DNA of 64,000 nt from Theristus sp. LFF4_11 (taxonomy: Eukaryota > Nematoda > Chromadorea > Monhysterida > Xyalidae), in assembly GCA_030248135.1 (NCBI GenBank), contig JASANC010000231.1, positions 26,503-90,502 of the forward strand, given 5' to 3'. The notes beneath the pieces are model-generated. The model had not been told where the DNA came from, made no database searches, and was given only the letters and a program-made list of their open reading frames with translations. The position numbers and the translations under genes were made by a program. Within the stretch, counting starts at the first letter, position 1; each line of letters begins with the position of its first letter. Shown here one piece after another: positions 24,623-49,100 of this stretch.

Positions 24623-25017
24623 TTTCTTTGAGGGTGTGTTTGCCAGGAGTTTTTTATTTGTCAAACAATCATTCCTTGGTTGTTCAGTTCAAACTTCCAA
24701 ACAAGTTACATCGTTATACATTACATCGTTAAAAAGTTCAAAGTTCAAACGAGATTTTCATACAAACACAGGAAATGAAATTCTGGATGGGATTTTCGCA
24801 CAGCTTTTGGAGGCTTTCAGTCGCGAGACTCGAATCTGTGTTGTTCTATCGAGCAGAAGTCGCGTGACTTTCAATGTACCTCTGTGCTGAAAAAAGTTGC
24901 ATGTTATTCAACGATAAACGACGCACACACATGCAAGGCACAAACACACAAAAGCAAATGTTTCACCTATATTTGCACCAGACATACTGACAGACGCATA
25001 TTTGTTTTGTACCGCAA

Positions 25018-26366
25018 CACGCAACTAGGGTTAGGGGCTTTGAAAAAAAAAAATTTTTTATATTTTTTTTTCGTTTTTTTTAAAAAAAAAATTTGGATTT
25101 TTTTTTCAAACTTAAAAAAAAAATTTGAAAATTTTTTCTTCTACTTTGCTCTGAAAATTCGATTTATGGCATAATTTTTTGAAAGTTCAAACCAAATTTT
25201 CTTCCCAACTTCTTTGTGTGCTTAGGTAAATGTCATTATTTGGTCATTTTGACCGACGTACTCCATGTTTTTCGATTTGGATGACTTCTAGAGTCAATTT
25301 TTAGCGTTGAAATGACTTAACTGAATTGAAATATCGTTTCAGAAATCGTTTTCTTGCAACTTAGAACATGTTTTTCAGTCGGTAGGCCATGAGATGAACA
25401 TGATATCTTGTTGATTGGCGTATGTTATAGGTCTACAATGGAGTTGTGCGATATATTGTTAAACAATTTGAGCGGAGATGTTGGTTAATACCACATCACA
25501 CGACCGTTTTTCAGATACCCGATAACATGGCCACATGTTAAAAGGGCGACCGGGTCGACAGGGGTTGCCGACTTAGCCACAGCAAACAGGAATTTTTGAA
25601 CACAGTCAAATTTTGGTAATTTTCTAAAGAGGAACCACTAAGAACGGTTCAATATTCAAGTACACGTGAAAAATTGCCCTGTTTTACTGTTGAAAATGCA
25701 ACTTTCCCTCTATGAAATGGACATAATTTCAATAAAACACGATTTTCGCTCTTATAGTTTCCCGGATCGTTCTGAAAATAGTCTAGATGAACTCAGCTCG
25801 ACGAGACGCTTCGAACGAACCTACCGTATTACCTCTATTAAACCCCCCCCCAAAATTAAACCCCCCCCCAAAAATAAACCCCCACCCCCTCGACAAGTTT
25901 CCAAATAATCCCCCCCCAAAAATAAACCCCCATGGGGGTTTATTAGAAATCTGTTTGAAACACATACCTAGCGAATTCAGTGGCTGAATGCAGTGACATT
26001 GGTGAAATTGTGCTACCAAAGGCCCCAAAGGGATGAGTTGGCGGTAATTTCATTACAAAAGGCTGTTACCAAAGGAAATCTCTGTGAAAAGTAGAAGTTT
26101 CTGCGACTTCCTTCCTGCCATGGAAGGTATTTTTGCCATTTTGCCCACCCCTAAAATGGTTTCCAAATAAACCCCCCCCCCAAAAATAATCCCCCCCCAA
26201 AAATAAACCCCCACCCCCAGAAGTCGCTGAAGAAATAAACCCCCATGGGGGTTTAATAGAGGTAATACGGTAACTTGTAAAAAAAAATTATTTTTCTTTA
26301 AAAAAAATTTTTTTTTTAATTTAAAAAAAAAATCCGGATTTTTTTTCCCCTAACCCTACACGCAAC
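25018..26366. mobile_element. hAT-like non-autonomous transposon with telomere-like ends
   Basis: The element (25026-26358) has perfect 12-bp terminal inverted repeats, TAGGGTTAGGGG and CCCCTAACCCTA, flanked by the 8-bp direct repeat CACGCAAC (25018-25025 and 26359-26366). An 8-bp duplication and TAGGG ends fit the hAT superfamily. The subterminal parts are long A/T tracts. There is no transposase. A poly-C MITE (25822-26272) is nested inside. The stretch around 25130-25260 resembles 31920-32050 in the Foldback-like element. It lies upstream of TMEM245. Confidence 0.8.
25822..26272. mobile_element. Poly-C MITE, family M3, long copy
   Basis: 22-bp terminal inverted repeat TACCGTATTACCTCTATTAAAC. 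The inside is mostly runs of C alternating with AAAATAAA, and the right part contains AGAAGTCGCTGAAGAAATAA as in the short copy at 53142-53265. The outer TA may be the target duplication. Confidence 0.85.
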
Positions 26367-26499
26367 GGACAGTCTCAGTGAAAATTGTGGAGTGCGCGGC
26401 CAGTGACTGCTGAGTCAGATAGCAATAGCAGAAAAACTCACCCACCTACCACCAGCAAAAATGTAGAGCTTCAAAATAAACGAGAATGCGAATCGACCA

Positions 26500-38930
<12,431 letters not shown>

Positions 38931-40173
38931 CTGAAACATGCGCCCATAATTTCGCATTTTCTTTGTTTTCCAATTGGCTAGTTGGTGCCATCGAACACAC
39001 GACTGTGAAAACTCGAATCGCCGAGGTTAGGTCTCAAAGCGATCTAATTGCTCGCACCCGTGGTTGTGACGACCAGGAAATTTGTTTCTGAACTGAGTGT
39101 CGGTTTCTGAATGGACGTACTGATTGGTTGCATTGGCTTAAGTGTGCAGTTTGATGCAGCCAGTTAGTGTGCAGATAGTTGATAGCATTCTAACAGAAAC
39201 TAAAAACAGTTTAGGGTTAGAAAGGACATTTTTGCTCTGCTGTTGTTCCATTTCCACAAAATGGTAAAACCCTGCGAAATAGTTTGCGTTTGGTTGTAAA
39301 TTCTCAAATGAAAACCGGTGAGTCTAAATTCAGCGCTGTCTTGTTCCTTTTTTTCAGTCACTTGCCACCAATGTGTGTGAATTTATAGTTTTTCCTTTGT
39401 TCATGCTACTTATTCACCCGTGATATTCTTTTTTGGGAATTTTTAAGAAACCCGAGTTTGGAAAGCTCCCCGGAAAGGTTTTTCTTCTTCAATACAACCC
39501 CAGTACTGTTTGTTGATTGTCTGAGTTGATGAGCAAAAAACATTCGGAAAAGTTTGTGGTAGGTAGTTTTTCTGGTTAGATTTTTTTGAGTCCTACGAAA
39601 AACCAGCGTTATTTTTTGAGTATTTCTGAGGTTTAGCTTTGCTTGTGAAAAAAAGAAGATTTGCAGTGCGATACCCCGGTATTATTAATTTTTAGGTTCT
39701 GCGACTCAGTGGATTTGCAGACGTGAAAGGAAGCTAGTTTCAATCTGCGTTTATGTGGCAATTCAAAATTGCCCAATGATTCGGCCCTATTTAGAGGACT
39801 ATTTTCTGATTTTGAATTCCCGCCTCATATATAGAACTTCTATGCGCGCATTGAGCCTCGGTACCAAAATGAAAGATCATAATAGATTTGTTCGTTGGTT
39901 TGTTTTACTTGCGATTTTGTGCTTTCTGCAGTGCTTTAGCAAAAAAGAGAATAAATATAATATTATTGAGGTTCTTTTGAAAATCACAATCACATTAAAG
40001 CACATAATTAACATGACAGTTCGACAATTTTATGCACCGTAACAAAATAAATCAGCTGCCTAATCAAGACACTCAAATCATCATTCAATTTCTTCTTGAG
40101 ATTTCACGAAACTCCGGGCAAAAAACTGAGTGAACTGTTTCAGGCAGCCCGCAACCGACAAATACACTTGCTG
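38931..40173. other. Spacer between convergent genes
   Basis: Lies between the stops of TMEM245 (+) and the TLC-domain gene (-). It holds repeat D copy 1 (39694-39870). Nothing else recognised; both 3' UTRs should fall here. Confidence 0.5.
39694..39870. repeat. Dispersed repeat D, copy 1
   Basis: Shares AGGTTCTG-GACTCA, TTTATGTGGCAATTCAAAAT, GGCCCTATTTAGAGGACT and TATGCGCGCATTGAG with 44447-44640, in the same orientation. TATGCGCGCATT and TTTTGAATTCCCGC flank its right part. Confidence 0.75.
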
Positions 40174-42267
40174 CTAGCTCTGTTTGTCGTGTCCCACAAC
40201 GATTCCATCACGATTGTCGTTGAGATCCGTGGTTTGACCAATCGGTCTGTCAATGTTGTCATAGTCTTTGTGCACTACCAGTCGGTATGCGCCGTGCGTC
40301 ATTTGCCAGAGCCAGTACAGCTGGAATTTTTTCAAAATTTTTCCAGAAAAATGTTTCAACTCGACGGGATAGTGGTGTCTCACCCATCACGAACAAACCT
40401 GCATTCCCAATAGCGTGCCACAGCCCACACGGCATTTCCAAGGTAGCCGAACTAAAATCTCGCCGATTGACAGGTCCGCGTAGCGGGCATACGCGTGGAA
40501 CATGAACGGGAAGATCAGCACACGACAGACGAAGTGCACTGCGATCAGGCAACAGCCGTTCACGGTGTACAGTGCGGTGCGTTTGCGGTGCAGCTGCAGA
40601 GACTCGGTTTGTTGTTGTTGTTCGCTGATTGGCTGCTGTTGAACCAATCATTATGGCGAGTTGCAACCAATCAGCTGGTTACGTACAATGTCAACATTTC
40701 CATACACCTCCGGTGCTGCTGGTTTTGCTATCGGTTTTCTGTTCTTTGAACTTTTGCAATGCGCTCACTTTTACTTGGCGTTAGCACCTTCATGTTTCTT
40801 TTCTCGGCCATGGCCGCAGAAGTTGAAACTTCTTCTCCCGTATAACTGGTGAAAATCAAGGAAAAAACAGAAAACCAACTTCGCTGAGCACAGCACGCAG
40901 CATCAGGAATGGCGATGTGCATTCGTGCAATAGAAAGCAACCGATGAAGAAATCACCCTTGCCGTGCCGGAAATACTGAAACTTTGGAATTCTGTTACTC
41001 ATTGAGCCAAATTTGAAATAAAGCCATAAAAATTTCATTGTTTAAAATTTTCAAAAAAAAAAAGTTGGCAAATTCAACACGTGTTTCTCAGTATTATTCT
41101 CACACTGGTGACGAATACAAGCGGCATTTTAGAAATGTGCATTTTTTAGACCACCCCTAAGAAAAACAACTCTTAAAGGGGCATTCACGAAGCACTATTT
41201 AGTGGCCGCGTAGCTATATTTTAACACAGTTACGCGTCATTAAATACTGCTTCATGAATGCCGCTTTACAAAACAAAGACACAAACCAACCACCACTGCC
41301 GGCAGCGCGTACACCATCAGCCAAACGTGATGCAACACCATCAGTGGTCTGGATTTGGTCGCCGCCACAACTCGGTGCAGCACAGGAGCCCCTAGCAGCG
41401 TCTGGACGTGCTTCTGCGTGTACACCAGGTAGATGCAGTACGTGTCGAAGAGACCGTAGCCCAGCGCCACCCACGGATACCAGCCGATCGCGGGGTGACT
41501 GGTAAAACGGAATTTCAGGTTTTTTGATTGGGCTGGCTTTTCAAACTGTCAAAATTGTTCGGGAGCAAGAACTTCATAAAGTAGCAGTGCCCAGTTTTTT
41601 TTAAATCAGTGGCAGTCTCACATGTTAGCCGATAATTAATGGATGTGCATGCTAAGTGAGTGACTGCCAGCGTATTTAGTATCAGAACGTGTTGGCTGAT
41701 TGAAATGACATCATAGGCTCCACAAACATGTCATTGCGGTCGGACAGTTTTGAATAAATAGACTATACACAAACGAACCAACCGACTGTACATCACGTTG
41801 TCCCATGTTCGTACAATCACCGACACACCCAGGCAGCTTGCGAGCGAGCCATGCACAGCCGAGATGAAACTGAGAAAAACCATTAAATTTGTAAAAAAAA
41901 TAAGTTTTTCGTATTTGTAATTTGAAGCAAACAGCTACAAACCATTCGAAACGCACGCCAAACTGCCATGCACGCTTGAAAACGACAAACCTTGCATTGT
42001 ATGCTGAGGTGATTGGCAACTGTTGACTATTGACACCATGTGCATCACCAATTAACAAATCCAATGCAAACGCAGCCAATCAGCGTGCTGAGAATCCAAA
42101 ACGTCCCGGACAACTTACTAATTTGCGATCTGTAATACTGAAGTAGCCGGTTGTTTCGGCAGAAAACGATGACTCAGCACTCGACTGATAGCGACCAATG
42201 CGGTCAGGCAGGTCAACAGGGTTGCACTGGTTAAACCAAAGCAGTGCAGCAGATGAGAAAAAAGCAT
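40174..42267 (-). CDS. TLC-domain multi-pass membrane protein
   Basis: Exons: 42267-42119, 41869-41783, 41498-41291, 40975-40880, 40593-40399, 40320-40174; phases close over 882 nt, 293 aa. The TRAM-LAG1-CLN8 (TLC) domain is seen as successive hydrophobic helices: FGLTSATLLTCLTALVAIS, SFISAVHGSLASCLGVSVI, GYGLFDTYCIYLVY, the conserved His pair and helix in VLHHVWLMVYALPAVV, GDFFIGCFLLHECTSPFLML, then the last helices ending in an acidic tail. It resembles the TLCD (FAM57/TMEM56) group rather than full ceramide synthases. Known members act in ER or plasma-membrane lipid metabolism; the role here is inferred. The start is the ATG just before LFSHLLHCF. Three donors are GTTGGT. No break seen. 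Confidence 0.85.
41175..41268. mobile_element. MITE, family M2, copy 3
   Basis: Left AAAGGGGCATTCACGAAGCA, right complement of AAAGCGGCATTCATGAAGCA, with TACGCGT in the core. It lies in an intron of the TLC gene, about 23 bp past the exon 3 donor. Confidence 0.85.
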
Positions 42268-43150
42268 CGCTTTTCAGGTCGGAAATCAGAAAGGTAAATC
42301 GCCGGTTCTGGAGACCAGTAGGCCGATTGGCTGGGGGGATCCGCAGACGGCGAATCAATGAATTGTTAAAAAATATGCAATCATCTTCGTCAAATTTGGT
42401 TTGGCAAATAGAAGACCCAAGAGAATGCAGTGGTTTAGTCAGATCAGAAAAACTCAGAACAGGAGAACGAATCAATTCATTTTCTTGATCTACTATTTCG
42501 GGTTTTTTCAAACTTCTGAACTTTTTTCAGCGCACCAATGTTGCTTACTAAAGTCTTTTCTCTCGCAAAAGCGTAAAAAATGTTTCTATAGGTGCCGACT
42601 GTAAATATCCACTTAGCATCGAGTTGTTTTTCGCAACCATAGTAACACGCGGCAGCTAGCTGCTGAGCTACTGGGAATCAGTCTGTGAAACGGTCCATTA
42701 AATAAATTATGAATGAGTGTTTTCGAATTCACTTGACGATGTTTGCTTATTCAGTTGACATCAAAATAGCCACGCGTATTTTTGAACGCTGTTAATGAGC
42801 AAAGTAAACGTAATAAAAACAAAGATAAAAACTCGGCCAGATCGACTTTTATTCAACTTCAAAGTTGACATTAAAAAATTGAAAAAGCACCACAATGAAC
42901 TTTCAATGCACGTCACGTCATCACCAACACCAACAATAAGGAAACACTGGAATGAAACAATGTGGATAATTGGAAAACACCAAGAGAAGTCATGATTGAA
43001 CGCAGCGCAAGTTGATGGCGGGCAGTGTTGAGTTACTAGTGATACACTGCTCACCAACCAGCCAACGTCCAACGATCAACCAACACTATTATTGAGCTGA
43101 GCAATGAGGAAGCAGAATGCATTCATTATTACAAACAAGCAACGCCAAAA
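42268..43150. other. Spacer between the TLC gene and the WRN-like gene
   Basis: Covers the TLC-gene promoter side and the WRN-like 3' UTR. AT-rich with no recognised coding sequence or repeat family. Confidence 0.4.
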
Positions 43151-46100
43151 TTACAATCTCAGTGTCTTGCGCCGTTTCACCGGAAGCGGAGTCGCGGAAA
43201 CGTTTTTCGCCGAACTTTGCGATTTCCGCAGCTCTGACCGATCACTCGATTGCATCCAGTTCGGCAAGACGCGTTTTTCGTTGGTTTCCGCATTTTCGCC
43301 GGTTTTCGCCGGCTCATCGGTGTCTCCAGAAGACGCCAGCGGCGGCGCTTCGCGTTCGAGGCCGAACTCGTAACGAAGCACGTTTACGGCCGCTCGCAAC
43401 TGGCCGTACGTTGGCCGATCCGCCTCGTCGAACTGCGCCATGATCGGCGCCAAACGACTGGCGTCTGAAAGTGTGATGGTTGATATCAGTTCGTTACACA
43501 GTCGAACTCTAAATTATAGGCTATCATCAGCACTAGCGGATTGGTTGGTGACCACGCGATGCCGGCTTTCTCTTTCTGTGTGCAGGTGATGCTGTGGAGG
43601 TGGAGTCTGTCGGTCCTGTGCAGAACGCATGCATTATCACGTAATCACCACCAGCCAATCAGCTGATTGCCTAAAATTTACAGTTCGACTGTAGCAAGCT
43701 ATTGTTTCCGTCTCCAGCAAACCTTCCGCTTGCAAACCTGAGTTCACGTCGTTCGATCGAATCTTCCTCTCCACCGTTGCCACAAAGTTTCTGTCGATTC
43801 CGAAGTGAGCGCTCAAGTCTACGGGCAAGCCGAGCGCGACGGCCTCGGCCAAATGCCGCTGCACGGTCGACGGCGACAAGTTGCGTTGTTGTGCGATGTC
43901 GGCCTGCAAATTTGGGCCAAAAGTACCCAATTTTCATAAAATTACCCAAATTTATTCGCTGGTCTGATCGATTAACAACAGCCAGCCACATGGGATTCGC
44001 AGATTGAAAAACGTTTTAACCCAGCTTAAGCACATTCATTGATGGAATAACGCCGGTGAGGTAAAACCAAGATGCTCATAAAAACTGACCATAATCAGTA
44101 AATCTGCTCAGGATAAAAAAGCTGGGTGAAAAGGTCGGTTTGAAATGATTATCACAGTGGGAGTGAAAAACCATCGTTCGCTTCGCCCTGTTCAAATTCG
44201 AAGTGGTGAAAATGTCCCACCAACCACGTTCATTTCATCTAGCACCGCCATATCATACGAGTTTGCAGCGGTCGGTGGGAGCTCGTCACGAAGGGACATC
44301 AGGTGACCGGGTAACTGAAAGACATTGAAAATGACACGCCTTACACAGATGCACTGCTTCACTGAAAACGGTGCACTTTCTTCAGTGTGTTCTTTGTTCT
44401 TTTGAACAAAAAACACAATTACCACTACTACTAAAATCAATCTGTCAGGTTCTGAGACTCAATAGGTTAGCAGGCGTGAAAGGGAACTATTGTTTCCATG
44501 TTTATGTGGCAATTCAAAATCGACAACGTGACCTGGCCCTATTTAGAGGACTCGGATAACTCTGTCAATTTTGAATTCCCGCGTCATGTCTGAAACTGTT
44601 CACCTATCTATGCGCGCATTGAGTCACGGGACTAAAATAATGACAATACAACTGCTACTCTCACTGCTGGACAAAGAAAAATCCACGCGACCAATCGTCC
44701 AGTGGCACGAAATGCCACGAAAACTCTCGCTTCTACAGAACACTCGTAATATCGACGTTAACTTTTATTGGAACGCGACAATTCATAAGTTTTCTCACAG
44801 TTGGCAGTGACAAAAAGCAACAGCGCACCGCATTCCTGCGTCCAATCGGCCGACTCGCACTGTGTCGATCCTTCGGCACGTCCATCTTCAGTTGGCGTTC
44901 ACCGCAGAACTCCGCGATCACTCGCAGGAACTGCCGCCCATAATCGTGCACTTGTTTCGTCGACAACTCCGCTACCGTCGACAAACCGGACTCGCTAGAC
45001 GGACGCTGATTGGCCAGTTCGGTCAAGGATTTGTTTGAGGCGATCATGTAGGGCGCCACTTCGAGGTCACGTGACAACGCCGTGCGCGCTTTGTTCAGTG
45101 CAACGTAAAGGTCGGCGGCTGCCTGGGAATGCACATATGGAAACTGCAGTGTGCCCGAATGAACCTGGCACTTTTACCGCAAAATGCGCGCTTTGCTTCA
45201 GAGCTACTTTTGTGACACAGATCGGCGATTGCCTGGAAACATAGAACCCCAGATCTCACATTTTGCAAGTAGGTGGAAGATTTCTAAATTTTTTTGGTTC
45301 TTTGTCTTTCCTTACTTTTGTTTTTCTGAAAATGTATTACCACCACACTGACTCTAGGTAATCTGTGTTTACTCTATGTTTACCACCACACACGTAATCC
45401 TCTTTTTATGCCACTCATCACACATGCAATTAATTCACCTTGCTGAACTCAAACCATGCAGCCAATCAAATCAACTGACAAGTGACTGAGATATTTTTTT
45501 AAAACCTTATCGGAACCTTTCCCTCGGCGGCACTATCGTCATTACTTTTGTCGGATTCAGCTTGGATGACAATGTTGTAGTGAGCGCAATCATGCCACGT
45601 ACGCAGTTTCTGTGTGCCAAGGAAACTGAAAGAAATGAGAAAAACTGTGTGACCACAATGCATGGTAAAAGTTCAAATCGGATTCATGAAGACGGTGCAC
45701 TTTGGTTTACCACAGCAATGTGAATGTTGCACTGCCATGTGTCATCAAGCGGAGCGCTCTTCAGCAGAAGTCGTGATAGAAAATACAATCCAAAGCCAAA
45801 CTAACGTGTTGTCACTCTTTTCAGCATCTTTCCTTCGTGCACCGCCGCCACGACCAAACACTCGACTGTCATTCGCTGCGTTTGAATTTGCGGAAATTCC
45901 CGCCAACACTTTCGATTTCTCCGCTTCGAGCAGAGTGCTGCTTGGCGTCAACATCAGTGGCGTCGTGGAATTGGATCGAACGAACTGGTGTCCTTTTGCA
46001 GTGAGACCAATCGTGTGCGCGAATTTGTTGAATTCGGAGCGTTTCTCGTGCAGGAAACCGTTCAGCAGCAACATGCGACCTGTGATGCGTTTGGTGAATT

Positions 46101-49100
46101 GAAATGTGGCATGTTGATTGGCTGTGATATGGCGATTTGGCCAATCAGCTTGCCCGAGTCAAAACGCAGCCAATTCTGGAGGAGTGTGCAAAGATGTCGT
46201 ACTCACCACTCAGCTTCTTGTGTGCACAACCGTGCGTTTGTTAAAAAATTGCAAATTTTTAAGCTTTTTTTCAAAAAAAATATTTTACCAAATGCAGTCC
46301 ACCAAGCCTGCGACTGCTGTTTGACAGCACCAAACTGCGCATCGTTCACAATGCGACTGTTGAACGAATTGTGCGTCTGAAATATTCAACTTTCTTTCTG
46401 TCAATTCCGATGGTCAGCAGCCTAAAAAAATACTCGATAATTTCACTGCCATTAAAATACGCAGAAATAAAAAAATCCGACCAACCCCGCCACGGATGAA
46501 CTGAATGTAGCGCGCCAAGCCGAAGTGCTCGTGGAAAACCTGCAATAAAAAGAAAGGTCAATAAGTAAAAAAAAAGTTGTAAAAACACAAGTTGTCTATG
46601 TTGTTCTGTTGAACACAAAGACCTCTGTTGTTATGTTTGATCCCAGAATTGAAATAAGACATCAAACAAACCTCACTCAGAGAGTCAGATACGTGTCAGG
46701 GCGTGACATGGAAAATTCAAGGCAGGTCTGTCGGAGTCTGTGGAAGCCGACAACAGCTAACATGTCCCAAAACAACAACTTCCTGCTTCATTCATCAACC
46801 GCACAATCAGCACGTGTAACGTCACCAGTCACCGAACTCACCCTTGTACAAGTATCCATCAGTAAACGGGCTTCGACACTGAAATCGCGCGGTTGTGCTG
46901 TGTGGCTGACCATCGATGCAATGGAAACGCCGCGACTTCTGACATGCACAAGAAAAGTTAAAACACAGCGCTGATTGGCTACATTCCTTCAAACTTAAAA
47001 GCAATATAAGAAATTTGAAAAAGTAGTTGAACAAAATGTTTCTTGAAAACAAAACATGAATTTCACCTCGCCACTTCACAATTATCACAGCAAGACTTCG
47101 GATCACATGCCTGAGCGTCCAAGCGTTCACCGAAGTATGACAGAAGTAATCTGTGCGAAAAAGTAATTTTCATGAACTTTACTTTTCCTGTAAAGTCAAG
47201 TTGTAGCCTAGTGCGCTCATGAGAATCATAAAAGTGGTTTGTTGATTTTGGCAATTTCACTTAGAAACGGCGGCCCGTGAATGATTGGACTGACATTTCT
47301 GTGAATTGTGCAATGCCTCAATCGCATCACGCTGATTGGCTGCAGATTGGCCCTGCTTACAGTGCATGCAAACAAGCAGCCAACAACGTTCAATACAAAA
47401 TCTTTCCAACCTTTCAATATGAGACTAGATTAACAAAAATGACAATTTCACTCACTTTCTTCGACACAGCGACGTCGTCATATACTCTTCGAGTTTGTTG
47501 AACAGCTGCAGTTTGAACGTGCGATATTTCTCGTTGGTGATCTTGTTCGCGTGAATTCTAAAGTTGGTGTACACCATTTGAGTTCTACATGCTGATTGGC
47601 TGAGCCGACCGGTCAATATCAACCAACCAGCGTACTGAATTCTAAAATTCAAACAACCGAAATTCACCTTGCGATCGCTCGGTCACTGTTCACCTGCGAG
47701 AACAGCACACATTCACATCGATCGCCGTCACGGCCGCCACGCCCGATCTGCTGGTAGTAGGACTCGATGTCCGTGGGCGCTGCAACAGAAAATAAGTGAC
47801 TCACAACCATTTACGCTGCGACCAATCAACATTCTGTGCTCAAATGCAGCCTGCTCAAATGCTCAATGCTGAAATGCACAGGATATACAACGATTTTGTG
47901 ATTATGTCTGGGTTGGATTGTGATGACTCCCAGTTTCCTCCATTCGTTGCTGCTCCGCGCAGGTGGTATCAGTTCATCGTATTTCTTCTCCATTCACAGT
48001 GTTCGTTAAATAAATTCAAATGTGTTTTATTTCGCCAGCTGTTCTCGCACCAGCCAATCACCAATCAGCACATTCCTCAATTCCAAATGCAACAAATCCC
48101 ACCACAACAATCTTCCCCCACGCACTGCCACTGCACATGCACCGCCCCACCAATCAGCACCACCAAAAGCAGCCAATCAGCTGATCACCACACGACAACA
48201 GTCGATTCCAACCGACCAACCCCCATAATGGATGACGTGTCGTATGTCCGGCTTGTCGATGCCCATTCCAAAGGCCACAGTCGCCACGATCGTCGAGCGT
48301 TCATCAGTCACAAATTGACGGTGCGCTTTGCGCCGCGCTGACGCGCTCATGCCCGCGTGGTACATGCACGCTGGCACGCCGAACCCTGCGGCAACGTTCA
48401 TTCACAGTGGCATTTCTTGTTTAATACAACCATAATAGAACAACAGTGATGCAGAGTGTTTCGAAATTAGGTGCAGACAGTCAAATTGTAGGTTCTCTCA
48501 TTTTAGGAGCACCCCCTACACGTTCCAAACAGTTCGATCTGGTTTTCTCATTCAAATTTGTTACCACAGACGCGGGCTCGAACTCCACTAGACATCACAC
48601 GTTGTTTTCGACGGTTCTCTGAACCCGTTTTCTACTTCTGCACAGAATTATTTCTTGAACCATAATCCTAAATCTTTATCTAAACCATTCACCATTACCC
48701 AGAAGTTTTTACCTCTGACAGTGGAATGAACTTCAGCGGTGCTATCGCGAGTGGGACAATAAATGATCGTCGGTCCCCCAAAACTGGGTGGCTCCGCGAT
48801 GTCATCCGTGTCGTCCACCAACAATGGCCTGAGGTCGTTGGCGACAGTTTGGCCCTTCTTTTTAACGCGCAACATCAGGTTGGGTCTGAAAAGGACCGAA
48901 AATCACTTTATTTGCATCGTTCGCACTTTTTTGTTGAAAGTCGATAGTCGCAGAAGGTGATGATTCTGTGGTATATTATAGTGTCGTGAGTTGGTGTGCT
49001 TTGGTTTGAATCAGTCAATCAGTAAAGCTTTCTTTGGTTTCTTCTATTGTTCATTGTTCAATACCACCTTGAGATTTTATATCATTTTTGGGCTGTGACC

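Noticed and set aside
25018..25040. Chromosome end suggested by TAGGGTTAGGGG
   Set aside because: Only two telomere-like units, mirrored at 26347-26358 with a target duplication; unique sequence continues on both sides.
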